64,000 bases of DNA, taken from CBDANW01 sp965197825. GTDB taxonomy: Bacteria > Acidobacteriota > Vicinamibacteria > Marinacidobacterales > DATDRI01. Positions 27,330 through 35,524 of the stretch are shown piece after piece. The DNA is taken from assembly GCA_965197825.1 (NCBI GenBank), contig CBDANW010000003.1:496001-560000 (forward strand). Direction: 5' to 3'. Position numbers and translations under genes: made by a program. The number at the start of each line of letters is the position of its first letter. Position 1 is the stretch's first letter. The notes beneath the pieces were generated by a model that did not search any database, had not been told where the DNA came from, and saw nothing but the letters and a program-made list of their open reading frames with translations.

Positions 27330-29912
27330 TTGAAGATGCTGGCGTGGGCGCTCTATTGTCTCGTCGTCGTTGCACTTGGCGCGCCGAGCCAGTCCGCGTT
27401 CGCCCAAGATGAGGTCCCGCGTCCGGAACAACTGCTCGGTTTCCGCCCCGGTGAAGACTTCAAACTAGCTGACTACGACGAGATGCTCGAGTATTTTCGG
27501 GCCGTCGACACGGTATCCGACCGCGTTCGGCTCCACGAGATTGGGACGTCTACACTGGGGAGACCCATGGTGATGGCGGTCGTCACCTCACCGGACAACT
27601 TCCAGAGGCTCGAACGTTATCGGGAGATCTCTCGCCGGCTCGCCCAGGCACGAGGAGTGAGCGAGGAAGAAGCCCAGGCCTTGGCGGCAGAAGGCAAGGC
27701 GGTCATTTATATAGATAGCGGGCTCCATGCAAGTGAAGTCGCGCACGCGCAGCATTCTTTCGAGCTCCTCTACCACATGGCGTCGGATACCAGCCCGGCG
27801 ACGAAAGAGATTCTGGACAAGGTGGTCCTCCTCCTCTTGCCGTGCGTCAATCCGGACGGAATGGATCTGGTCGTCGATTGGTACAAGCGAAACCTGGGTA
27901 CTTCCTACGAGATTAGTCCGCTTCCCCACTTGTACTCGAAATACGTCGGTCACGACAACAATCGCGATTGGTTCATGTTCACGCAGACCGAGACGCAGAA
28001 CGTGGGACGAGTCATCTATCAGGAGTGGTTTCCGCAAATCGTTTACAATCACCATCAGGGAGTACCGTTGCCGGCCCGAGTCTTCATCCCGCCCTTCGAT
28101 GGTCCGATGAACCCGAACATCCCTCCGTTGGTGATGCGCGGCATCCAGTTGATCGGCTCCGCCATGGCGCAGGCCTTTGCCGAGCAAGGAAAGCCCGGCG
28201 TCGTGTCCCAGATGCTGTACAGCACGTGGTGGAACGGAGGTCTCCGGACCTCGCCCTATTTCCACAACATGATCGGCATCCTGACGGAGACGGCACTTCA
28301 CAAGTACGCCACCCCCAAGTTCTATTCCGAGGGAGACTTACCGGACAGATTCGCAGATGGAACGAGCGCGAAAGAGCCTTCCACTTTCTATCCCGATCCG
28401 TGGCGGGGAGGTTGGTGGCGGCTCAGCGACGCCATCGACTACATGGTGACGGCGTCATTGGCTCTTTTGGACGTCGGCGCCCGGCACAAGGAGAAGTGGC
28501 TCTACGGTATCTACCGAATGGGCCAGGACAGCATCGAAAAGGGTAAGAATGAACCTCCCTACGCTTTCATCATCCCGGCGGATCAGAACGATCCCAATAC
28601 CGCAACTAAACTGGTGAACACGCTGATTGCGGGTGCCGTCGAAGCATCGCGAGCGGTGCGTCCTTTCTCGGTCGAAGGCGTCGAGTATGGAACGGGAAGT
28701 CATGTCTTTCTGACCTCACAACCCTTCCGGCCCTACATCTTGGATTTGTTGAAGCCACAGGATTATCCGGATCAAAGGCTATACCCGGGCGGTCCACCCA
28801 AGGCGGCTTACGACATCGCCGGCTGGACGCTTCCCCTGGCCATGGGGGTTCGCTCGGTGGAGGCGGCGGATCGTGTCGAAGCCGAGCTCGAGCCGATCGG
28901 GCGAGCGAAGCTGCCTCGAGGGAGTCTGGAAGGGCAGGGGCCGATCCGCCTTCTCGACCCGCGCGTGAATGACAGTTTCATCGCGGTGAACCGTCTTCTG
29001 CAACAGGGAGCCACGGTTTTCCGTTCTCGCACGAGCGTGGGACCCGCTGCCGACTTGCTACCGCCGGGGACGTTCGTGGCCACGGACGCAGGAAGTCTCG
29101 ACGACATTGCTCGCGAGCTGGGGTTACGCGTGCGACGCGTGTCCGGCATCGGCGGCGAGGGTTTACGGATTGAGCCGCCGCGCGTGGCGATTTACAGGTC
29201 CTGGGTCGCCAACGTCGACGAGGGTTGGAATCGCTGGTTGTTCGAACAGTTCGAGTTTCCCTATGAGAGTCTTCATGATGCGGAGTTGAGGACGGAACCG
29301 CTCAACGATCGCTACGACGTGATTCTCCTTCCCGATAGCTCGCTTACGGATCTCGTCGGTGGGCACGAAGAAGGATCCGTGCCCCCTGAGTTCGTGGGTG
29401 GGATGGGTAGGGTCGGAGTAGCCAAACTTCGTCAATTCGTCCGCCAAGGTGGGACACTCGTTGCGTTGGATTCTGCCTCGGAGCTACCGATCGAGTATTT
29501 CGATATTCCGGTGGAGAGTGCCCTACGGGGAATCGAGCCGAGCGAATTCTATTGCCCCGGCTCGCTCCTGGAGATGGAGTTCGACCCCGCTCATCCGCTG
29601 GCTTATGGAATGAGTCGGTCTGCGGTGGGGTTCTTCCGAAACAGTCTTGCTTACAATCTGGTACCGGACTTCGAGCCGCAACACGGTCAGGTCGCCGTCA
29701 AGTTTCCCGATCGGAAGCTGCTGCGGTCGGGTTGGATTATCGGTGAGGAGCTCCTTCGCCGCAAGGCGGCGGTAGTGGACGTTCCTTATGGACAGGGGCG
29801 CGTCATCTTGATCGGCTTCCGCAGTCAGTTTCGTGGTCAGACCCACGGAACTTTCAAGCTACTGTTCAACGCACTCTATTACGGGACAGCTACTTCTGCT
29901 CCGCTTCCATGA
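27330..29912 (+). CDS. M14 family zinc carboxypeptidase-like protein, exported
   Basis: About 860 residues with a signal peptide (MLAWALYCLVVVALGAPSQSA). The M14 domain shows IYIDSGLHASEVAHAQHSFE (His-x2-Glu zinc ligands) after LHEIGTSTLGRPM. LLLLPCVNPDGMDLVVDWY follows, then a His in IVYNHHQG. The long C-terminal half has a beta-rich region and a glutamine-amidotransferase-like segment (YDVILLPDSSLTDLVGG, LRQFVRQGGTLVALDSASEL) common in large secreted M14 proteins. A TTG at 27330 with GAGGA eight bases before it, or the ATG at 27336, is the likely start; the frame opens at 27273. Probably digests peptides outside the cytoplasm, next to an M28 peptidase gene. Confidence 0.9.
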   Translation: MKMLAWALYCLVVVALGAPSQSAFAQDEVPRPEQLLGFRPGEDFKLADYDEMLEYFRAVDTVSDRVRLHEIGTSTLGRPMVMAVVTSPDNFQRLERYREISRRLAQARGVSEEEAQALAAEGKAVIYIDSGLHASEVAHAQHSFELLYHMASDTSPATKEILDKVVLLLLPCVNPDGMDLVVDWYKRNLGTSYEISPLPHLYSKYVGHDNNRDWFMFTQTETQNVGRVIYQEWFPQIVYNHHQGVPLPARVFIPPFDGPMNPNIPPLVMRGIQLIGSAMAQAFAEQGKPGVVSQMLYSTWWNGGLRTSPYFHNMIGILTETALHKYATPKFYSEGDLPDRFADGTSAKEPSTFYPDPWRGGWWRLSDAIDYMVTASLALLDVGARHKEKWLYGIYRMGQDSIEKGKNEPPYAFIIPADQNDPNTATKLVNTLIAGAVEASRAVRPFSVEGVEYGTGSHVFLTSQPFRPYILDLLKPQDYPDQRLYPGGPPKAAYDIAGWTLPLAMGVRSVEAADRVEAELEPIGRAKLPRGSLEGQGPIRLLDPRVNDSFIAVNRLLQQGATVFRSRTSVGPAADLLPPGTFVATDAGSLDDIARELGLRVRRVSGIGGEGLRIEPPRVAIYRSWVANVDEGWNRWLFEQFEFPYESLHDAELRTEPLNDRYDVILLPDSSLTDLVGGHEEGSVPPEFVGGMGRVGVAKLRQFVRQGGTLVALDSASELPIEYFDIPVESALRGIEPSEFYCPGSLLEMEFDPAHPLAYGMSRSAVGFFRNSLAYNLVPDFEPQHGQVAVKFPDRKLLRSGWIIGEELLRRKAAVVDVPYGQGRVILIGFRSQFRGQTHGTFKLLFNALYYGTATSAPLP

Positions 29913-29934
29913 GTCATCCCACGGACGTTCGTTG

Positions 29935-30851
29935 ATGAGCCGCTCGGGGACATGGGGTCTCGTCCTGGGCGTATCCATGGCGTCCTGGCTTGCCTATTCG
30001 CAAAGGGCCGCGCCCCTCGTTTTCGACGGAGAACGCGCTCTCGCCGACGTCGAGAAACTGGTCGGATTCGGGCCGCGCCCCTCGGGATCGGACGCGCATC
30101 GGCAGGCGCAAGAGTTTCTTCTCGAGGAGCTCGCTGGTACGGGACTCGAAGTCGAGAGAGATGATTTCACGGCTCGAACACCGGCCGGGCCGATCGCGAT
30201 GTCCAACCTGATCGCGGTGCACCGCGGAACGTCTGAAAAGACGATCCTCCTGGCAGGGCACTACCGGACACTAAGCGGTTCGATGATTTCGACTTCGTCG
30301 GGGCCAACGATGGCGGTTCGAGCGCGGCTGTGATTCTGGAGCTGGCGCGCGCAATGGGTCGTCTCGAGCCTCCGCCAACGGCTACCGTTTGGTTGGTTCT
30401 TCTGGATGGTGAGGAAGCGCTTGTCCATCGGACCGACACGGACTCTCTTTACGGGAGTAGACACTTGGCCAGTCGTATGGAGGCGAGCGGGGAGCTCAGC
30501 CGAGTGCAGGCATTCCTCCTAGTAGACATGGTGGGCGATCGCGGGCTGGGAATTCAGCGTGATATGTACTCCACTCGGTGGCTTCAAGATCTGGTCTGGT
30601 CCGAGGCTCAGCGACTCGGTCACTCTGAGCATTTTCTGGAGTCAAGAATCTATATTGAAGACGATCATGTCCCCTTTGCGCGAAGGGGAGTCCCGGTCGT
30701 CGATTTGATCGACTTCCAATTCGGTCCGGGAAACACTTTCTGGCATTCACCAGAAGATACGCTCGACAAGTTGAGTGCCGCCAGCCTTCGAGCCGTGGGG
30801 GAAACTCTGCTGAGTATTCTGACCGAGCTCGACCGTCGACTTAACAAGTAG
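29935..30851 (+). pseudogene. M28 peptidase / glutaminyl cyclase-like protein, one frameshift
   Basis: Starts 22 bases after the M14 gene. Signal sequence (TWGLVLGVSMASWLAYSQRA), then LVGFGPRPSGSDAHRQAQEF and ILLAGHY, in frame 1 to about 30265. The family then needs KRFDDFDFVGANDGGSSAAV, which is present one frame over (bases about 30272-30331), continuing with LLDGEEAL, FLLVDMVGD, DDHVPFARRGVPVVDLIDF and FWHSPEDTLDKLS to the stop at 30851. One missing base near 30265-30272 explains it; a GHYDT-type motif reads as GHYRT there, so the exact error is unclear. All other zinc-site motifs of glutaminyl cyclase-like M28 proteins are seen. Secreted. Confidence 0.82.
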
Positions 30852-30879
30852 CCGACCCTCGGTTGGACCTCCACACGCT

Positions 30880-33105
30880 TTAGAATCCGATACGGTGCGT
30901 GTACTTGATCGTGAAAGCACGACCGGTCGGCCCACCTTCAGGGCGCGCCTCGTTGTAGACGAGGAAGAGATCGCTCAGCGGACGATGGATGAGATTGAAC
31001 CGGATATTCGAAAACCATGAGTCCACGATACTGTTGTATTGAATGAAAGCGTTTAAGAACATGCTGGTGGTAAAGGAGTAATCCACGCGTAGTGCTGCGA
31101 GATCGGTATTGAATTTCCCGGAAGGAAGATCCACGTCGTTACGTTCGTAGGAGATTTCGGCGGCCAAGTGTTCGCTCGCTCTCGCCCGCATGCTCCCGCG
31201 CCAGCCCGAGATATTTCCATCCCAGAACCCTCCCGTCGTGTATCGGACGGTGCCGGATAGCCACTTGCTGGGATCCGAAAAATACATGATGGCTATTTGG
31301 TTGAAGCGATAGCTTCCTATCGGGATAGTGATGCCTTCGTGGATTTCGAAGGGCTCTTCCAGCAGCTCGAAGATTCGATCGTAGTCGATCCCGAAGCGGC
31401 TGCCGTCCTGAAACTGGGTGGCGAAATCGATGCGAACATTGCGGCTTAGCTGGCGCTCAAGATCGGGTTCCGCGAAAAGAGAGCCTTCGGTGCCGATTGT
31501 GAACTGCCGCACCCATGTTTCCACACTTTTCGGCCTGAGATTCCTTTCCAGCTCCCAGGTTGCGATGCCGACGCCACGCCGTGGGCTGAAACCAAGGTCG
31601 TTGCGATACCCTTCGCCGATGTGCGTGTAAGAGAACCTCGTCGTGTAAAGATCCGCAGTCCACCGGAAGGCACCTCGCCCCGCCCAGGGGTCCCCCACCT
31701 CGTTCTTGCTGTTACTTCGGAGGACATAGCCATCCACATCAATGGTTCGTCTGAAATTGAACCGCACATCGGCCCCTGCCACCCGACTATGGCCATCCTC
31801 ATCCGAGGACTCTCGCCCGAAGTAATAGGCCCCGCCCGCGGAGTTCCGCATGACTTCGCGTGTCAACCGCACCGCCGTGTAGTTCGCGCCGGGTATGCCC
31901 TCGTGTTGCCGGGTCTGCATGTTGAGGAGCCCTACCCCGTAGCGACCCGACTTTCCGGTGAGACGGCCACCAGCGAGGATGGGGACGGGCTGCCCTTCCC
32001 GGAGTCCTATCCTACGACTGAAGAAGGGGAGCAGGGACGGGGCATCTCCGCCAAACCCGCGACCCAAGTCGCCGACTTGGAAACTGCCCTGGTTCTCCAG
32101 GAAAAACTCTCTCTTCTCCGGAAAGAACAAGCCGAAACGGGTCAGATTGACCTGCTGGGCGTCGGCTTCGACTTGAGCGAAATCGGTGCGCCACGACGCG
32201 TCGAGCGTTAGAGAGCTCGCGAGACCGTACTTCAGATCGACCCCGCCGTTGGGGTGGTTGGACCAACCGTTCTCGTCTTCCTCAAGCCCGCTCTCCAACG
32301 AGTTCAGGGCGAAGGGTTTGACAGAGAGGTCACGCCCAGGACGGACGCCCTCGATATTGGTCAGAACGCCATGGTAGCCGTTTCTGAATTCATTGAACTG
32401 TCGGGCGACCGGCGACCACATCGTGATCTCGTTCTTGCGCCGGATGATCCGCATGATTTGCAAACCCCACTCTCGTGCTGCTTCCGGTTGGAAGAACCGC
32501 AAGCTCTTGAACGGGATCGCCATTTCAACGGTCCAACCCCCATCGAACCTTCCGGTTTGCACGTACCAAACCGCATCCCAGTCCACGTTGGTCTGGCGAC
32601 CGTCATCATAGGTTTGCAGATCGCGTTTGGCTCCGGCGGGATTCGTCGCAAAGGAAACGGTATTCCGTTTGTCGTGGAATGTGTCCAAGACCAAGGAAAA
32701 CGCGTCCCCGTCTCGGTAGCTGAAGTCCCGGGTGAGCTCGTTGGTGACGACCTGGTCGACGTCGCTGTCGTACAAACGCGCACCAACATAGAGGTCCTCG
32801 TCGTCGTAGAGGAAGCGCACCTCCGTTGGTTCGGTCGTTGGCGCCCCCTCCTCTGGGACTTGCTGATAGAAGTCTCGGGCAGGCTCGGCCAGATTCCATG
32901 CCGGCTCCTCGAGCTCCCCATCGACGGTTACCGTGTCCTGAATGAGTACAGCGGCAACTCGTTTTGTGGCGCGAACTTCGGCGAACCAGCGTTCCTTGTC
33001 TTCACCCGTTTGGACGCCTCCACTGGCGCCGGAAGAAGCGGCCGGGAGGGTGGTCGAAACCAGTGCGAATATGAGAGCCCGGAGAGCGAGTTCGTTGCCG
33101 GCCAT
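30880..33105 (-). CDS. DUF5916 outer-membrane protein with CBM9-like N-terminal domain
   Basis: 741 residues. After a probable signal peptide, the N-terminal domain (TVTVDGELEEPAWNLAEPAR, VRFLYDDEDLYVGARLYD, WTVEMAIPFKSLRF) matches the carbohydrate-binding family 9-like fold. The rest is DUF5916, rich in alternating beta strands (FGLFFPEKREFFLENQGSFQ, YEREDVD-like hairpins), ending in IKYTHRIGF with a terminal Phe, as outer-membrane barrels do. Role unknown; proteins of this type are abundant in Acidobacteriota and Bacteroidota and are thought to take part in uptake or processing of polymers. Converges on the M28 gene with a 28-base gap; bshC lies 34 bases upstream on the same strand. Confidence 0.85.
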   Translation of the reverse strand: MAGNELALRALIFALVSTTLPAASSGASGGVQTGEDKERWFAEVRATKRVAAVLIQDTVTVDGELEEPAWNLAEPARDFYQQVPEEGAPTTEPTEVRFLYDDEDLYVGARLYDSDVDQVVTNELTRDFSYRDGDAFSLVLDTFHDKRNTVSFATNPAGAKRDLQTYDDGRQTNVDWDAVWYVQTGRFDGGWTVEMAIPFKSLRFFQPEAAREWGLQIMRIIRRKNEITMWSPVARQFNEFRNGYHGVLTNIEGVRPGRDLSVKPFALNSLESGLEEDENGWSNHPNGGVDLKYGLASSLTLDASWRTDFAQVEADAQQVNLTRFGLFFPEKREFFLENQGSFQVGDLGRGFGGDAPSLLPFFSRRIGLREGQPVPILAGGRLTGKSGRYGVGLLNMQTRQHEGIPGANYTAVRLTREVMRNSAGGAYYFGRESSDEDGHSRVAGADVRFNFRRTIDVDGYVLRSNSKNEVGDPWAGRGAFRWTADLYTTRFSYTHIGEGYRNDLGFSPRRGVGIATWELERNLRPKSVETWVRQFTIGTEGSLFAEPDLERQLSRNVRIDFATQFQDGSRFGIDYDRIFELLEEPFEIHEGITIPIGSYRFNQIAIMYFSDPSKWLSGTVRYTTGGFWDGNISGWRGSMRARASEHLAAEISYERNDVDLPSGKFNTDLAALRVDYSFTTSMFLNAFIQYNSIVDSWFSNIRFNLIHRPLSDLFLVYNEARPEGGPTGRAFTIKYTHRIGF

Positions 33106-33139
33106 CTTCGATTCAGGGCGTCAGGACAAACAACGGTGA

Positions 33140-34771
33140 TCAGGGATACAAGAGGACGTGGCCCGGTTGTTCGATATCGATGCTCTCTCGCACCATGTCG
33201 GCGAAGTGCCAACCGTATCTGACTAGATACTGCACGGGGGAGATTTGCCGCTCCTGCATATCGAAGTTCGGAAACAGCGAGGTGCGGGCCGCGAAGAACT
33301 GGCGACGCAGCGTGTCGTTTTTCTTCTTGATGGCCCGCCGGCCCTTCGTTTCCAATTCCTCGAGCTGATGCAGCAGTTTGCCTCGGGTCGAGCGCGCGGT
33401 CGAGGTGAGGGTCGGATCGATGGCTTTCAGGTCTTTCTCTAGTGTTTGGGTAATCTCGCTGATACACGTCCTGGCGCGCGAAAGATCTTCTTCGAGCTCG
33501 GGAGGAGCGAGATCCTTCAGAATGTCGTTCAACAGGGACTCATCGTCGGCCCGCAAGTCGCCGAACTTCAGGTCTTGACGGCGTAGGAATTTTGCAGCCG
33601 GTTTCTCCACCAGGGTGAGGCTCGCGCGGGGGACGATCAGGGGGCGCGGTATTCCGAAGCGTTCGTACACGCCTCCCAACTGGGAGAGGTAGGCGATCTC
33701 GTTCGGCCCGGCCACGAAGGCCAACGTTGGCAAGAGATGGTCTTGAACGATCGAACGCAAGATCACGTTCCCGCTGAAACGTTGCGGCTCTTCGTCGACC
33801 AGATGCTGAAGCTCTTTCACGCTGACCGGTGCTTGCTTGGGGGCGAGACGAAAGCTCGAGTTTTCCAGAGTGATATGAGAACGCGTCGGGTTCGCGTAGA
33901 GCAAATTCAGCCGGTCGTCTGCGGTTTCCGCCTGCGCGTGATAGCCCTGGGCGACGAGCTCGGCCGTGGATTGCTCGACGAGGCGAGAGCTTTCGCGCCC
34001 TTCCGAGATCTCGCGTCGGAAGATCGAACGAGCTAGAGACTTGACCGAGCGCGCAGTGGGATCGACGACCGCCAGGCCGGTGCCCCGAGTCATGCGCAGA
34101 AGCCAGGCCCCGAACGCCTCGGCGAGCGTCTTTCCAGGTTGGTAGCTCTCTTTGACGGCGTCCAGGACTGCCTGCTTGAACTCGGAGGGGGGGAGGCAAT
34201 CAGCGGTTCGCGTGATGAGGCCGTCGATGGATCCATCCAGCCGCAGGCCGCCGACCGGTAACGCTTCCTCTTGCTGCGCGGGCTGGTAGCGAAGGGTGGT
34301 CAGCTCCTGAGCCGCATCGAGAAGAGAGAAGGAGCGGATTTCTTCGAAGTCGTGGTCGTCGGCATCCATCCAGAAAATCGCAACCACCGGCAGGCCTAGC
34401 TGGGAGCCGACCACTCGAGCCAGCTCGACTGCAGTCAGCGCTTTGTAGAGGCTGTAGAGCGGGCCTCCCAGGAGACTTACTTGTTGGCCGGTGACGATTG
34501 CGAGCGCACCCTTCTCGATGGAGTCGATAGTCTCAGATACCGCTGGGTCGCTACCCATTCGCTCGTTCTGCTCACGAAGGATTTCGGCTAGAGCCTTGGT
34601 CTGACGAGGGTAGGCGGAGACGTCTTCGGCGACCCGCCGCCACGCGCCGGGCTGTCGGATATCGCCGGAGAAGAAAGGAGCTAACCGCTCGAATCGGTAG
34701 AGGTAATCGAGGAAAAGCGGTTTATAGAAGGAGAGCTCTCGGTAGTCCAGCCGCTCGATGGCATCCGTCAT
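33140..34771 (-). CDS. bshC: Putative cysteine ligase BshC (bacillithiol biosynthesis)
   Basis: BshC adds cysteine to glucosaminyl-malate in the last step of bacillithiol synthesis. 543 residues, normal length. Family motifs: AIVTGQQVSLLGGPLYSLYK, VVAIFWMDADDHDFEEI, a middle segment RGTGLAVVDPTA, LPTLAFVAGPNEIAYLSQLG and YERFGIPRPLIVPRAS, then a long C-terminal coiled coil. No bshA or bshB is visible in this window. The ATG at 34771 is preceded by three palindromic repeats (34790-34852). A low-molecular-weight thiol system agrees with the nearby MsrA and cytochrome c peroxidase in suggesting oxidative-stress capacity, but that link is inference. Confidence 0.93.
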   Translation of the reverse strand: MTDAIERLDYRELSFYKPLFLDYLYRFERLAPFFSGDIRQPGAWRRVAEDVSAYPRQTKALAEILREQNERMGSDPAVSETIDSIEKGALAIVTGQQVSLLGGPLYSLYKALTAVELARVVGSQLGLPVVAIFWMDADDHDFEEIRSFSLLDAAQELTTLRYQPAQQEEALPVGGLRLDGSIDGLITRTADCLPPSEFKQAVLDAVKESYQPGKTLAEAFGAWLLRMTRGTGLAVVDPTARSVKSLARSIFRREISEGRESSRLVEQSTAELVAQGYHAQAETADDRLNLLYANPTRSHITLENSSFRLAPKQAPVSVKELQHLVDEEPQRFSGNVILRSIVQDHLLPTLAFVAGPNEIAYLSQLGGVYERFGIPRPLIVPRASLTLVEKPAAKFLRRQDLKFGDLRADDESLLNDILKDLAPPELEEDLSRARTCISEITQTLEKDLKAIDPTLTSTARSTRGKLLHQLEELETKGRRAIKKKNDTLRRQFFAARTSLFPNFDMQERQISPVQYLVRYGWHFADMVRESIDIEQPGHVLLYP

Positions 34772-34789
34772 TCGGTCTCCGCTTCAATC

Positions 34790-34852
34790 AAGCTCCCTCC
34801 CATGGGAGGCAAGCTCCCTCCCATGGGAGGCAAGCTCCCTCCCATAGGAGGC
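34790..34852. repeat. Three tandem 21-bp palindromic units upstream of bshC
   Basis: The unit AAGCTCCCTCCCATGGGAGGC occurs at 34790-34810 and 34811-34831 exactly, and at 34832-34852 with one change (CATAGG). Each contains the 14-base palindrome CCTCCCATGGGAGG. Lying 19 bases before the bshC start, they could be repeated operators or RNA hairpins in the leader, or a dispersed repeat. Confidence 0.85.
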
Positions 34853-34931
34853 TATCATAGCGCAGAGAGAGCACTGCCGAATCCGGCACCTCGCGGTACC
34901 TCATGGATTGCGGAGAGCGTCGGGAAGGAGT

Positions 34932-35288
34932 TCAGCTCTCGGTGAACTCAACGCGGAGGCAATCGACGTGAATGCTCTGGCCCCCTTGCGGGCTGCCGTT
35001 GTGACGGAAGTCGGGATTCACCGAGTAGAAAATCTGCTTACCGCTTCGGCGGTCCCGTACCAAGCTCGAGTTTCGCAAGATGGTGGGGTGGTGGGAGACG
35101 CGCGGCTGCGCAAGTCCCAGCTCTTTGGCGAGATCCGTGACACACAGCTCACCCTGCAGCAAGATCCTCAGGATCTGGAGTCGGGTGCGATCGCCGATCG
35201 CCTTGATGGCCCTCACCGTCTCGGTATCGGTCACCGACACGGAATGTGACGCAGATCGCTCGATAGCTTTGCTCCCGCGCCGTACCAT
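34932..35288 (-). CDS. ArsR-family winged-helix regulator
   Basis: 118 residues with the ArsR/SmtB core: ETVRAIKAIGDRTRLQILRI, LLQGELCVTDLAKELGL, AQPRVSHHPTILRNSSLVRD (recognition helix) and the RRSGKQIFYSVNP wing. The ELCVTDLA motif keeps only one Cys of the classical ELCVCDLA metal-binding box, so the inducer may not be arsenite. Separate from bshC by about 160 bases that include the repeats; divergent from the kinase gene. Confidence 0.88.
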   Translation of the reverse strand: MVRRGSKAIERSASHSVSVTDTETVRAIKAIGDRTRLQILRILLQGELCVTDLAKELGLAQPRVSHHPTILRNSSLVRDRRSGKQIFYSVNPDFRHNGSPQGGQSIHVDCLRVEFTES

Positions 35289-35402
35289 TGGATCCTCGCA
35301 AGGGCGAGAATAGCGGGCTGTTCCGTTCGGCGATGTAACCGTTCTTACAATCCGCCGACGGAAATAGGGAGCGTCTCGATGGACGGGGTGGCCGTCGACT
35401 CG

Positions 35403-35431
35403 TTGACACTCGTAAAGTGTTATGATACAGT
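35403..35431 (+). promoter_or_regulatory. Possible sigma-70 promoter for the kinase gene
   Basis: TTGACA at 35403-35408 and TACAGT at 35426-35431 are 17 bases apart, in an AT-rich stretch about 95 bases before the kinase start. TATGAT at 35421 is a better -10 match but only 12 bases away. Confidence 0.4.
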
Positions 35432-35524
35432 AAGTTAAATTGGATTGGTGGACACTGACCGGGTTTTTCGGTACGTCGAACTTCTTGAAACTCCGAACCG
35501 AAGCAATGGCCCGTGGAGGGCTCC

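Noticed and set aside
35403..35426. TTGACA with TATGAT as the kinase promoter.
   Set aside because: The spacing is only 12 bases; TACAGT at 17 bases is the more acceptable partner, although weaker in sequence.
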